Shown: one piece after another, positions 17,395-28,694 of the stretch | Layout of the letters: each line of letters opens with the position of its first letter | Position numbering within the stretch: the stretch's first letter is position 1 | NCBI GenBank assembly: GCA_964036045.1 | Contig: OZ038383.1 | Location: 6,836,430-6,900,429 of the forward strand | Length of the DNA: 64,000 nucleotides | Origin: Eutreptiella sp. 'Long Island Sound 2002' | Lineage: Eukaryota > Euglenozoa > Euglenophyceae > Eutreptiales > Eutreptiaceae | Direction: 5' to 3' | Position numbers and translations under genes: made by a program | Notes under the pieces: model-generated | What the model saw: the letters and a program-made list of their open reading frames with translations, nothing else | What the model was told of the DNA's origin: nothing | Database searches by the model: none

Positions 17395-19019
17395 TCAACT
17401 TTCCTTTTATCTTGCCCTCCATTTGACTCAGAGATATGGGCAAAACAAAGTTGATTCGTGAGGCCACTTGTAAGGGTCATATCTCGTGCCGCTTGCGAGT
17501 ATTGACGATAAGGAAACGTGGGATGTATTCACAATACTCCCGACGTAATTTAGGAAGCATTGTATGCCTTGCGTTTCCACACGTGCGCGCTAGTGTAATG
17601 GATCATGGTCAAGAGAGTAGAGTTTGCGTTATAACTCTTTGGCCATGACATTGCGTGCGTTAGGATAACTTTCGAGTGTAGCGCGCAAGTGCTGGTGTTG
17701 CATAGGAACTCTCCTTGAGTTCCTATGAGCGATTGACACAAAGTTATGCCCTTGGAGGGGCATGACATATCGTGGTGGGAGCTACCTTTTTGGGCAATAT
17801 GGAGTATGTGCCTTGTGTTGTGTTGCGTGCCCATTTGGCGGGTCCATCGCTCCAAGACAAACCCGCCAATGGACCTCATATTGTGCAAGCCCCTTCTCCA
17901 TACTCCCCACGATCAATTGCAAGCCTAACCTTCGTGAAGGGAAGCTTGTGTGGTGATCCCGAAGCGATGCGTTGGGAGCAAGGTGTGTGTTTTGCAATTT
18001 TCCATATTTTCATGTGCCCACTTGGGAAGTAGCGCTCGTAACCTTTCAAGGCGCCCCAAGTGGAGCACATATGTGGGATCAAAGGTCATTGGTGTCAAGT
18101 CATTGTGTGTAGAAGGATTAAGTGATTGCACGATCCAAGCCGAAGATATTATAATATAATTATGCACCTTTCAAGGCACTTTTGTGTGTGCTTGTGCCAA
18201 TTTTGCCATTTTTGGCCCGTCATGATGTCAAGCGGCGACCGTGTATCTCAACGTTGCGCTCAATTGACATCATGACCCAAGTATGATATGAGGGTACATA
18301 CTTCGGTGCCCAACATATCTTGGACCCGGCGAATAACTCCTCTTAGGCTTGGCATACCGTGGCCGCCATGTTGGCGATTTGGGACTATCCCAAATCATGG
18401 GCTCACTTGGCGACCCTGCCATACCCAATATCGGAGGAGTTGGGCGACGCCCAAAAGATATGTTGGACCAACATGACTTGATACCAATCCTATGGCACAC
18501 ACTGGTCCAAGTCGGGCATGTGCCTCATTTGCCCCAACCATGAGTGTGCGCATTTTTGGCCATTTTGAGCAATTTTCCACTTTTGCTGCCCGCCGTGCAC
18601 TATGTTCTAACCCTCGTGCACGCCGGACGCATGGACCAATGGACCGTATATGACATGGGTGTTATGGGTAATGGTCCCCATGGTCCACACACCACGTGGG
18701 CGAAGCAGAGCCACCTTCGTTAAGTCGCTAGCCCAAAGTGAGTGTGGGCAAGTTTGCAATTTTGACATTTGTGGACCCAATTGGGATCGTCACCACGCCG
18801 AGTGGCATTGAGATCTTTGGGAGCCAAATGCATGGGAGTCTTCATTGGACTCCCGGTGGATCGCGTATGGGATGGCGGATCTGATCTCCAAGCCGGCCTG
18901 GAGATATACTATTGGGAGCACACCGAATTTTGGCTCATTTCAAGCAGCCAAAATGACCCCATTTTGGGACCCCAATTTCCCCCTTCCGCGTGGTCAATTG
19001 GCGGCTCCATTTCTCTAAG
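17395..19019 (+). repeat. 1,625-bp direct repeat, copy B
   Basis: Same length as copy A at 12081-13705 and about 99.4% identical. It continues directly into 19020-19867, which completes the LTR. Confidence 0.9.
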
Positions 19020-19867
19020 CCCATAAGGAGCCCGGACCTAATTCCGAGTTGTACACTCAGATAAAAGTCCTAGGTCCTGCCTCCTACCCTGTGAGCCATT
19101 GGCCTTACCTTGGCCGGGCGAGCCACGCGTGGGAATGACGCCAATTTTGGTGATTTCGGCATCATGACCCAACATGACTCATCCGTGTTGCCCTGATGCC
19201 GGGACCTCAGAGGGAACCAGGTTGGGTGAGGGCTCCAGGGAGCTCGTACTCGAAGGGCATAGGGTCAGTTGCCTCGTCCCTACCTCTGGCGGGTCCAGAC
19301 GAGGGGTCAATTTTGGGGATTTTTGAGTTAATTTCAGTTTGGGCTGAAACAGCCCATTTTCAGCTACCAACTCCTGGGTGATAATGGCGGGGCCATATCT
19401 CTGGCTCAGAGTGGAGTTGGGACCTGCCATTAAGGGAGCATAGGGAGCCACTGTCGGTTGGCTTTGGAGGTCCTTGGTTTCCAGGAACTCGCCTGTGGCT
19501 GGGCGGGACACCCCCCCTATTGGCAGGGTTTCAGGGTCCGGACTGAGCAGGGCATGGGTTGTGTTTGAGCCCCAGCCCCCATCAGCCACTGGGAGGGTCG
19601 GACCTGGGATTGGGATATGAGTTGGGACTGAGTGTCTATGGTCCTGTGATGCCCTTACCCCAGTCCAGTCTTAACCCCATGTGTACATATCCTGATGTGT
19701 TGCTGTACATACTTTCGTTCCCTCTTTGCAGAGTGGCAAGGATTCTGAAACGCTTTGTCACATGACATGAGCGCATTGATGCCCCTGTGAGCGTAGTGCT
19801 TTGCCTGCCTGCTCACTTGCGCGTGTCCCGCAGCGTCCCGTGGCCGGCCCCCCACGGGAACGCGTCA

Positions 19868-19876
19868 GTATGTACA

Positions 19877-19932
<56 letters not shown>

Positions 19933-19975
19933 TGAATTTATATATATATCTATATATGTATATAGATATATACAG

Positions 19976-20007
<32 letters not shown>

Positions 20008-20056
20008 CTGTATACATACATACATACATATATATGTGTGTGTGTGTGTGTGTGTA
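19868..20056 (+). repeat. TA/CA microsatellite next to the element 1 insertion
   Basis: (TA)n, then GTATA-rich sequence, then (CA)n and (TG)n, directly after the LTR end. Element 1 inserted at the edge of this simple repeat, or the repeat expanded after insertion. Confidence 0.9.
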
Positions 20057-20191
20057 CATATTGAGAAGGAGGGTGTGGACTTCCGCTTGAAGGGAGTTGG
20101 TACAGGTTGACACGTTTTGCGTTCCGTGTGTGACAACCCAAGCACTCAGTTGAGATGCACGCACCGGCTTTCAACCCCAATCGCGTGAATC

Positions 20192-22502
20192 ATGACGTAC
20201 ACTTCTAGAATGCCACCGAAGACACCAATCTCCGATGAAAAGAAGGCCAAGGCAACGGCATATGCTGCAGCCATGGCAGCGGAAGGGCCATCGCTGATGG
20301 AATTAATGGGGAGCTTGCCTGGCCCACAAAAGCATAAGAAGCGGAGCGTTTCCTTTGCCTCGCAAGCCGAGGTACAAACACTCACGCCCGAGGGTGGGCA
20401 CCAAGTACTAACCTCTGCGCCCATCTCCACACCCGCGAAGCCTGACCCAAAGCCTGACCCGAAGCCTAACCCATCCCAGCCGTCAGACCAACCGGTTGCA
20501 GCCGAGGCCATACCTGACCCAGAAGCAGAGGTGATGGTGGACGACGCGGAAGACGAAGGGATTTCGCAAACACCCCCAAATCTGGACATGCCGGATCCAG
20601 GCGAGTTCACCTCCCAAACGTCCTCTTCACCAGAGCTCCCGACCCCTTCTACCCCTCTTACTTTGACGCCTACGTCAAGCCAACAAACCTCACAACCTTC
20701 TCAATCTTCGACGGCTTCATCGGGGCCGTCTAGTATTGGTGATATAGATCTGTCCAAAGATTGGGATGAGGTAAAGAGACAGATCCACAAGTGCACGGAG
20801 AAAATGGAACTCCGTGACTGTATCCAAAAATTGGAAACGTGGGTCGCATCCTTAGGGGACTCTCCTTTTCGAAAAAAGGTGCAGGATTTTTTCCTCCAGG
20901 AGGCCGAAGAGCGGGGCGAGCTCACCCAGACAGCAATCTCTTTCCTCTCCTTGCGAAACAAGGCCGATCTTTGGGCCCGAGTGCAGGCACAAGTAGGGTG
21001 GGAGGATACCCACGATGCCCGCCAGCCCGTTTTGGAGCAGCTTGACATGAGCCGTCCGTGGGCTCATGAACTGCTAGGTCTGCCGCGTGAGGCCGATGAG
21101 GCCGTCGTTAAAAACCGGTATCGGAAACTGGTGCTGTGGGCTCAGAGGTTTGACATCAGTGTCATTCAGAGAATCAATGGGGCGAAAGACATCCTTTGTG
21201 GGGATAGCCGACGGCTGTACGAGGCTCAATTGAACGGCCTCGTTGCACCACGGGGGGAAGATTTAGGGGATGACCCTGCTCTTTGGCCGCGTGAACACGT
21301 TTGGTGGCCATCAATGGCCCACGTGGAATCTCCGGAGCCCATGCAAGCTGCTAACCCCGGCACCACTGCGCTGCAGGGACCCATTAGCCCTGAGCCAACT
21401 TCAACCTCCTCACCTCCTCACCCGGAATATATTGATGCCGACGACACCCCATCTCCTGCCGAGGGCCCTGCATCTGGGGTAGATGGCATCAGAGCCCTAG
21501 GCATTTTGTTGACAAACCGTGAAATAACGGAACAATTGGGGGGTGATTGTTGGATCGGAGATAATTTGATTGAAATTCGAGTGCAACTCATGAATTTGCT
21601 CCTCCATCGGAAACTCGGCCTCCAGCGAAGGGTCTGGCCTGTTACCCTTTGGCGGAAAAAGTGCTTGCCACAGAAGGAAAACCTCTTTGCCCTCGATTGG
21701 TTTATTCTGGTCTGTGGCGAGCAGGGGCACTGGTGGGTGGCAGTTTTTCTTCATCTGCTCTCGTCCCCTGAAGTGTGGATTCTGGATTCTCTGTGTCCGG
21801 ATTCTGCCCAACGGCAACAGCGTGGAACCGTTCTGTGGGACCTCCTTAAGCGGCATTGGCAGGTGCATAACCAGCACCAGCCATGGCCATTCTCTACTGA
21901 CCCGAACCTTAAGAAATTTCACTGTGTACATCAGCCAGATGGTTGGTCGTGTGCAGTGTTTGCGTGCTGTGGTGCAGAGTGGGTCGTTTCCCTTGTTTTA
22001 GGCGGTAGCGAGGTTGATTTGTCACCTCTATCGCTAGAACTAAGCGACTCAGACCTTAGGAATATTTTACGTAATTGGCACAGAACAGTACGTCTGCTGC
22101 ATACGGATGTAGTTCCCGATCATGCGCTCTTCCCGGATTCTAGAACCCCTTCTTCAGTATCCACAATGCCTGCCCGTCGTGAGGAACAAGTGAAGATGGC
22201 AGAAGAGGAAGGTATGATATATCACTGTTGGGCGAGCGTCTCGCCGATGCATGCCAGAAGCAGTCCTCCCATCGTCGCCTACAGTGCCAAAGACGGAGGA
22301 GCCAAGAGAGCCGGAAGCAGGCAACGTGGAAGGTGTGGAGGCAGCGGAAGGAGGAGCAGCGGAGGAAGTCGCCGCTGCGGAAGAAGCGAGAGGAGAAGCG
22401 GCAGAAGGAGCACCAGCACCAGCCGGAGAGGAAGCAAGAGGAGAAGAGACGGAGCAGGAATTGCCACAAGAACTCCCTGCAGGTTTGCCAGGAATTGCAT
22501 GA
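20192..22502 (+). CDS. J-domain-like plus Ulp1-family (C48) cysteine protease protein
   Basis: The start is ATG 20192, with another in-frame ATG at 20210. The N-terminal third is Pro/Ser/Thr-rich. At residues 290-347 there is a clear J-domain pattern (ELLGLPREAD, then KNRYRKLVLW, then INGAKDIL), but the HPD tripeptide that contacts Hsp70 is replaced by QRFD. At about 430-620 lies a Ulp1/SENP-type protease fold: catalytic His513 in GHWWVA, Asp532 in WILDS, Gln581 and Cys587 in HQPDGWSC. This family cleaves SUMO or ubiquitin-like proteins after Gly-Gly. A short GT-AG intron is likely at 22212-22257. Removing it switches into a Glu/Ala-rich frame ending in TGA at 22500-22502; without it the frame runs into a less credible Arg/Ser-rich tail to 22597. 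Ulp1-like proteins are known accessories of some MULEs, and the transposase lies downstream on the same strand. Confidence 0.82.
22212..22257 (+). other. Candidate 46-bp intron in the Ulp1-like gene
   Basis: Donor GTATGA and acceptor ATGCCAG, phase 1. Splicing joins the protease frame to an open Glu/Ala-rich frame (EPREPEAGNVEGVEAAEG...). The donor resembles that of the SET-gene intron (GTATGT). It is short, so the call is tentative. Confidence 0.45.
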
Positions 22503-22537
22503 CACTACATTGTGACACTACATTACTACGCCTCACC

Positions 22538-22890
22538 ATGGTAGCCTATCAAGTTCGTGCACCAGAGGCCCCCGGTAAATCAATAGTCAGGGGGTAGCCT
22601 ATCAAGTTCGTGCATCAGAGGCCCTTGGTAAGTCAATAGTCAGGGGGTGGCCTATCAAGTTCGTGCATCAGAGGCCCTTGGTAAGTCAATAGTCAGGGGG
22701 TGGCCTATCAAGTTCGTGCATCAGAGGCCCCTGGTAAATCGATAGTCAGGGGGTGGCCTATCAAGTTCGTGCATCAGAGGCCGCTGGCAAATCAATAGTC
22801 AGGTGGTAGCCTATCAAGTTCGTGCATCAGAGGCCCCTGGGAAATCAATAGTCAGGGGGTAGCCTATCAAGTTCGTGCATCAGAGGCCCT
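22538..22890 (+). repeat. 53-bp satellite, plus-orientation block 1
   Basis: About seven tandem 53-bp units containing GCCTATCAAGTTCGTGCATC, immediately after the Ulp1-like gene. It meets the opposite-orientation block at a palindromic junction near 22891. Confidence 0.95.
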
Positions 22891-23062
22891 GATTATTGGT
22901 TTACCCAGGGCCTCTGATGCACGAACTTGATAGGCTACCCCCTGACTATTGGTTTACCCTCTGCGTCGTATACTCCCCGACCCCCGTCCGCCCTCCTCCT
23001 CCGCTTGCTGTGCAATCATCCATGCAACCCCCTGCCCCATCCATCTGTTCCTCGTGCTGCAG

Positions 23063-23188
23063 ACAAGGCAGCCAAGCTGGAGGCCGAGAAGAAAGCCGCT
23101 GCAGACGAGGCAGCCAAGCTGGAGGCCGAGAAGAAAGCCGCTGCAGACGAGGCAGCCAAGCTGGAGGCGGAGAAGAAAGCCGCTGCAG
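23063..23188 (+). repeat. Exon-like cassette 1: three 42-bp coding repeats
   Basis: Three 42-bp units encode the 14-residue repeat DEAAKLEAEKKAAA, a charged Ala-rich coiled-coil motif. A pyrimidine-rich stretch ending GCTGCAG lies before the first unit and GCTGCAG|GTGC after the last, like the acceptor and donor sites of an internal exon. The cassette may be a captured host exon with its flanking intron. Confidence 0.6.
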
Positions 23189-24709
23189 GTGCTTCACCCC
23201 TCGAGCGGCACAGGCCATTGCCCAATCAACACAGCCCGACCCATCTTAGCTCCTCTCGCACCCGCCATCTGACGAGTCCCACAGACACCACCCATTACCA
23301 CTACCGCGATCCTTGTCAACACATCAACAGTTCCAAAGGCACTTCTGATGCACGAACTTGATAGGCTACCCCCTGACTATTGACTTACCGGGGGCCTCTG
23401 ATGCACGAACTTGATAGGCTACCCCCTGACTATTGATTTGCCAGCGGCCTCTGATGCACGAACTTGATAGGCTACCCCCTGACTTTTGATTTACCGGGGG
23501 CCTCTGATGCACGAACTTGATAGGCTACCCCCTGACTATTGATTTGCCAGTGGCCTCTGATGCACGAACTTGATAGGCTACCCCCTGACTATTGATTTGC
23601 CAGGGGCCTCTGATGCACGAACTTGATAGGCTACCCCCTGACTATTGGTTTACCCAGGGCCTCTGATGCACGAACTTGATAGGCCTGCCCGTAACTATTG
23701 ATTTACCGGGGGCCTCTGATGCACGAACTTGATAGGCCACCCCCTGACTATTGGTTTACCCAGGGCCTCTGATGCACGAACTTGATAGGCTACCCCCTGA
23801 CTATTGACTTACCAAGGGCCTCTGATGCACGAACTTGATAGGCTACCCCCTGACTATTGATTTACCAAGGGCCTCTGATGCACGAACTTGATAGGCTACC
23901 CCCTGACTATTGATTTACCGGGGGCCTCTGATGCACGAACTTGATAGGCTACCCCCTGACTATTGATTTGCCAGTGGCCTCTGATGCACGAACTTGATAG
24001 GCTACCCCCTGACTATTGATTTGCCAGGGGCCTGTGATGCACGAACTTGATAGGCCACCCCCTGACTATTGGTTTACCCAGGGCCTCTGATGCACGAACT
24101 TGATAGGCTACCCCCTGACTATTGATTTACCAAGGGCCTCTGATGCACGAACTTGATAGGCTACCCCCTGACTATTGATTTACCGGGGGCCTCTGATGCA
24201 CGAACTTGATAGGCTACCCCCTGACTATTGATTTGCCAGTGGCCTCTGATGCACGAACTTGATAGGCTACCCCCTGACTATTGATTTGCCAGGGGCCTCT
24301 GATGCACGAACTTGATAGGCTACCCCCTGACTATTGGTTTACCCAGGGCCTCTGATGCACGAACTTGATAGGCCTGCCCGTAACTATTGATTTACCGGGG
24401 GCCTCTGATGCACGAACTTGATAGGCCACCCCCTGACTATTGGTTTACCCAGGGCCTCTGATGCACGAACTTGATAGGCTACCCCCTGACTATTGACTTA
24501 CCAAGGGCCTCTGATGCACGAACTTGATAGGCTACCCCCTGACTATTGATTTACCAAGGGCCTCTGATGCACGAACTTGATAGGCTACCCCCTGACTATT
24601 GGTTTACCCTCTGCGTCGTATACTCCCCACCCCCTGTCCGCCCTCCGCAGCTTGCTGTGCCATCACCCATGCAACCCCCTGCCCCATCCATCTGTTCCTC
24701 GTGCTGCAG

Positions 24710-24877
24710 ACAAGGCAGTAAAGCTGGAGGCCGAGAAGAAAGCCGCTGCAGACAAGGCAGCCAAGCTGGAGGCCGAGAAGAAAGCCGCTGCAGACGAGGC
24801 AGCCAAGCTGGAGGCCGAGAAGAAAGCCGCTGCAGACGAGGCAGCCAAGCTGGAGGCGGAGAAGAAAGCCGCTGCAG
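24710..24877 (+). repeat. Exon-like cassette 2: four 42-bp coding repeats
   Basis: Same design as cassette 1 with one extra unit and the same splice-like edges. The flanking non-repeat sequence of the cassette is also conserved. Confidence 0.6.
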
Positions 24878-25659
24878 GTGCTTCACCCCTCGGGCGGCAC
24901 AGGCCATTGCCCAATCAACACACCCCGACCCATCTTAGCTCCTCTCGCACCCGCCATCTGACGAGTCCCACAGTCACCACCCATTACCACCACCGCGATC
25001 CTGGTCAACACATCAACAGTTCCAAAGGCACTTCTGATGCACGAACTTGATAGGCTACCCCCTGACTATTGACTTACCGCGGGCCTCTGATGCACGAACT
25101 TGATAGGCTACCCCCTGACTATTGATTTGCCAGCGGCCTCTGATGCACGAACTTGATAGGCTACCCCCTGACTATTGATTTACCGGGGGCCTCTGATGCA
25201 CGAACTTGATAGGCTACCCCCTGACTATTGATTTGCCAGGGGCCTCTGATGCACGAACTTGATAGGCTACCCCCTGACTATTGGTTTACCCAGGGCCTCT
25301 GATGCACGAACTTGATAGGCCTGCCCGTAACTATTGATTTACCGGGGGCCTCTGATGCACGAGCTTGATAGGCCACCCCCTGACTATTGGTTTACCCAGG
25401 GCCTCTGATGCACGAACTTGATAGGCTACCTCCTGATTGTTGATTTACCGGGGGCCTCTGATGCACGAACTTGATAGGCTACCCCCTGACTATTGATTTA
25501 CCAAGGGCCTCTGATGCACGAACTTGATAGGCTACCCCCTGACTATTGGTTTACCCTCTGCGTCGTATACTCCCCGACCCCTGTCCGCCCTCCTCCTCCG
25601 CTTGCTGTGCCATCACCCATGCAACCCACTGCCCCATCCATCTTTTCCTCGTGCTGCAG

Positions 25660-25827
25660 ACAAGGCAGCCATGCTGGAGGCCGAGAAGAAAGCCGCTGCA
25701 GACAAGGCAGCCAAGCTGGAGGCCGAGAAGAAAGCCGCTGCAGACGAGGCAGCCAAGCTGGAGGCCGAGAAGAAAGCCGCTGCAGACGAGGCAGCCAAGC
25801 TGGAGGCGGAGAAGAAAGCCGCTGCAG
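25660..25827 (+). repeat. Exon-like cassette 3: four 42-bp coding repeats
   Basis: Nearly identical to cassette 2, with a Met codon in place of Lys in the first unit. It was copied together with the neighbouring satellite units. Confidence 0.6.
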
Positions 25828-26195
25828 GTGCTTCACCCCTCGGGCGGCACAGGCCATTGCCCAATCAACACACCCCGACCCATCTTAGCTCCTCTCGCAC
25901 CCGCCATCTGACGAGTCCCACAGTCACCACCCATTACAACCACCGCGATCCTGGTCAACACATCAACAGTTCCAAAGGCACTTCTGATGCACGAACTTGA
26001 TAGGCTACCCCCTGACTATTGACTTACCGGGGGCCTCTGATGCACGAACTTGATAGGCTACCCCCTGACTATTGATTTGCCAGCGGCCTCTGATGCACGA
26101 ACTTGATAGGCTACCCCCTGATTATTCATTTACCGGGGGCCTCTGATGCACGAACTTGATAGGCTACCCCCTGACTATTGATTTACCGCCCCTGA

Positions 26196-26423
26196 TGCAC
26201 GACATTGCTAGGCTGGTCCTTGCAATAGAACGCACATCCTCTGATCCAGGTGCAGCTGAAGCCGAAGTGCAGGAAGCAGCGGAGGAGGGCGAAGAAGGAG
26301 CAGAAGCGGAGGGTGAAGGGGCAGAAGCAGGTTTGCCACTGATTGCACAACACCACTGATGATCAACCTTGATAGGCTACCCCCTAATTACTGATTCACA
26401 AAGACCCTCATAAACGAAACCAT
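26196..26423 (+). other. Degenerate satellite edge with Glu/Ala-rich coding remnant
   Basis: Broken satellite units surround a short open stretch (about 26250-26359) coding AEVQEAAEEGEEGAEAEG-like sequence ending AGLPLIAQHH. Its composition and end resemble the C-terminal tail proposed for the Ulp1-like protein (ending AGLPGIA). It may be a fragment of that tail or of the SET-gene promoter region. Confidence 0.4.
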
Positions 26424-28651
26424 ATGCCTGCACCTATAGGTCCTGCGAGTCCAGTGTCGGAGACGACGAAGGAAGTGGCGGCCGAGCTGCTGGCCGCGTG
26501 GGAGTCGGACGAGGGGGAGGATTGGTGGAGGACGGCGGGGCACAGGGAGAAGCCGCAGCGGGAGAAGAAGAGGAGGGCGTCCTGGGACCTGCACCGAGGG
26601 GATGTGAGAGCCCTTGGTATGTAATTGCATGCGTAAGTGTTTTCTTCTGCTGCTGTGCTTCTTGGGAATTTAATTCTGATCCTTGCTGTTTGTATTCAGT
26701 TCTCGGCAAGAGGGAAAGGGAAGAGGAGCCCGCGGAGAAGTGGGCTTATGAGAAGGAGCGAAGCCCAAGCCCAAGTCCTGAACGCCAGGTTCTTGGAGAA
26801 GGCTCGCCCAGCCCCGGGCCCCAGTCGCCGGTGGTCAGCCCAACCCCGACCGACGTGTTGATGGAGGAGGAGGAGGCGCCGGAGGCAAAGAAAACGGAGG
26901 AGGAGAAGGGGAAGGAGAAGGACACCGAGACTGCGGAGGCGGAGGGTGGGCAGAAGGGGGCAGAAGCAGGGGGCGGGGGGGTTGCCAAGCAACCGGAGGG
27001 GGTCACAACGAGGAGCCGAATCACAACGAAACGCCGACTGAGGGACACGGGGGCGGCGGAGGCCAAGCAACCGGAGGGGGTAACAACGAGGGGTCAAAAA
27101 CGCCGAGCCACGGACACGGGGGCGGGCGAGGAGGAGGGGCAACGGGCGGTGGTGGAAGGGCCGCATTTTGTTATGGGGAAGCACCTCCAGATCGTGGAGT
27201 CCACGATTGGGGAAGGCCGGGGGGCTAAAACGAAGGTGGATATTGCGGCGGACACCTGCCTGGGGGAGTACAAGGGGGAAAGGATTGAAGGGACGGCACC
27301 GGATTGCCTGACGGGTAGGGGGGATAAGGTTTTGTGCATCAAGGGCGGGGGGGCAGATTCAAAGACTGGGAGGGGGGTTTGGGTGGACGGGGGTAAAAGG
27401 GGGAATATTTTTAGCCGTATCAACGCTCGCCCTCGCCTGGAGGATTGCGACGTGATCATCCACCTGGATGACGGTACCCCCAGGGTTTGGACCCGGCGGG
27501 AGGTGAAGGCGGGTACCGAGCTGGCCATGTTCTATGGCGTAAATTACCCGTTGCCCCCTTCGCCTCCACCTGCTGATGCTGCTGACCCTGATGAACCTGC
27601 TGCAGAAGGTTCCAACCAGCCAGTTCTAACCACCCAGAACATTCTTCCCAGCGCCTCTGCCCTGCCTGCAGGGCAACTGTATGCTGATGACGGGTCCCTG
27701 GTGGGTCGCCAGTATTTTTCTTCGAAGGTGACCTACCCCAGCCAGGCCACCGTGACCCATGTTGATGGGGGGCAGTTTATTGTCAGGAAGGGGGACAGGG
27801 TGCGTCTGCTGTGGTCCGAGATCGGGGGGCACTTGACACAGGTTGAAAGCCGGACCTGTTGTTTCAAGATGGACTGGCGGAAGGGGAGCTTCGTCAGGCC
27901 GTTAACCACGGTCTGGGGTGACCAGAATTCTTTGGGGGGCGACTTCATCACGGCTGGGTCGCGACTTGCAGGCGTTTACCCTCCCTGGTTTTGTTACGAG
28001 TTCGAGGGGGCTGCTCCTGGAGGTGTCGTAGAAATGGTGTTTGTGGGTGGTAAGTGGGAGGTGATTTCGGTGCAGAATAGGAAGGACGTGTACGGCCAGA
28101 CGGGTCAGTGGCTGCAGGTCGGAATCGACCTCAGGGGGTATGATGCGGAATACCAAGCTGCAGCGCATGGTATCCGCCAGAAGACATTTTTTGTCCGGGC
28201 AGAGAGGGCTATGGGTGTCGACAGCCGGTGGGGGGCGACGCTGGATTGGGCTGAGTGGCGGGCGGAGCACCTGGTAGCTCCGCCTGGCAAAAAAAACATC
28301 AAGACCCAGGACAAGTCCGTGTACGAGAGGGTGAAGGACAGGGTATATGGGCATGTCATTTGCCGGGTTAATGGTCATGCCATTAAGCTCGTCGACGGCG
28401 ATGGAGGGACTCGGGGCGGGATGGGCCACTGCATCTCGGTCATTGCCGAGTGCAGCAAGGATTCGAGGGGCAAGTCCAGCTGGTTTCTGCTGGTCTGGGA
28501 AGCTGGAGGCTTGGATTCGCCGAGGATCAGGCGGATCTGTCAGGTGGGGGTGGACAGGGCGCTGGCTAAGATGCCTGATCTGCAGTCGCGGATCGAGCAT
28601 TGGGGAAAGAGCTCGACCGTCAGCCCCCCCTGCGGCGTTGAGCCTGACTAG
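26424..28651 (+). CDS. SET-domain protein (candidate lysine methyltransferase)
   Basis: Starts at ATG 26424. Exon 1 is 26424-26616 and exon 2 runs from 26700. An 83-bp GT-AG intron (phase 1) joins them in frame, giving about 714 residues. Residues 1-64 are acidic and helical. Up to about 220 the protein is Glu/Pro/Gly-rich. A SET domain follows at about 223-347: GEYKGERI, then GNIFSRINA in the place of the RLINHS motif, then AGTELAMFYG in the place of the GEEL-x-YDYG motif. The arrangement is like KMT5A/SETD8, but the NHS motif is altered, so activity is uncertain. The C-terminal half (about 375-714) is well conserved-looking but unrecognised. The gene sits between oppositely oriented satellite blocks, between the Ulp1-like gene and the transposase. 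The stop is TAG; the frame continues with an NLS-like PKAKRARVD. Confidence 0.75.
26617..26699 (+). other. 83-bp intron of the SET gene
   Basis: Donor GTATGT, pyrimidine-rich 3' part and acceptor TATTCAG. Removing it links two open frames that are otherwise out of register, the best-supported intron in the mobile region. Confidence 0.8.
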
Positions 28652-28694
28652 CCCAAGGCAAAGAGGGCTCGTGTCGATTGGGGGTCTGTACCGT

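Larger units (their letters stand above)
1..19867 (+). mobile_element. Ty3/gypsy chromovirus, element 1 (5' end outside window)
   Basis: The element has the order LTR tail, primer site, gag, pol (protease, methyltransferase-like, RT, RNase H, integrase, chromodomain), 3' noncoding region, LTR. The 385 bases at the window start match 19483-19867 with only about three differences, so both are the ends of one LTR pair. Both copies end in CA. The C-terminal chromodomain places it among the chromoviruses. The left part of the 5' LTR and the left flank lie outside the window, so the target duplication cannot be checked. The 3' side is unusually long because of an internal duplication (see 11500-19867). 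Gag and Pol are long and open and the LTRs nearly identical, which suggests a recent insertion. Confidence 0.9.
11500..19867 (+). repeat. 3' LTR of element 1 with internal duplication and extra segment
   Basis: It starts with TG at 11500 and ends with CA at 19867, the end defined by matching the 5' LTR tail. At 8.4 kb it is far too long for a plain LTR. Inside lies a 1,625-bp repeat (12081-13705) copied again at 17395-19019 around a 3.7-kb segment. Removing one copy plus the segment would leave about 3.05 kb. The left edge is the less certain one, since the start of the 5' LTR is not in the window. Confidence 0.6.
22891..26195 (-). repeat. 53-bp satellite, inverted block with three unrelated cassettes
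   Basis: About 38 units in the opposite orientation (GATGCACGAACTTGATAGGC). They are interrupted by three similar 0.4-kb cassettes (about 22957-23342, 24603-25029, 25555-25983). Variant units recur in the same order (for example the GGCCTGCCCGTAACT variant at 23683, 24372 and 25318), so the array has expanded in higher-order blocks. Confidence 0.95.

Noticed and set aside
12081-19019. Reading the two 1,625-bp repeats as LTRs of a separate nested element
   Set aside because: Their ends are TC...AG rather than TG...CA, the bases outside them do not form a target duplication, and no primer site follows copy A.
22258-22597. Arg/Ser-rich C-terminus of the Ulp1-like ORF read without splicing
   Set aside because: The tail runs into the satellite and looks like an out-of-frame reading of a Glu/Ala-rich coding stretch. 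A 46-bp intron explains it better.
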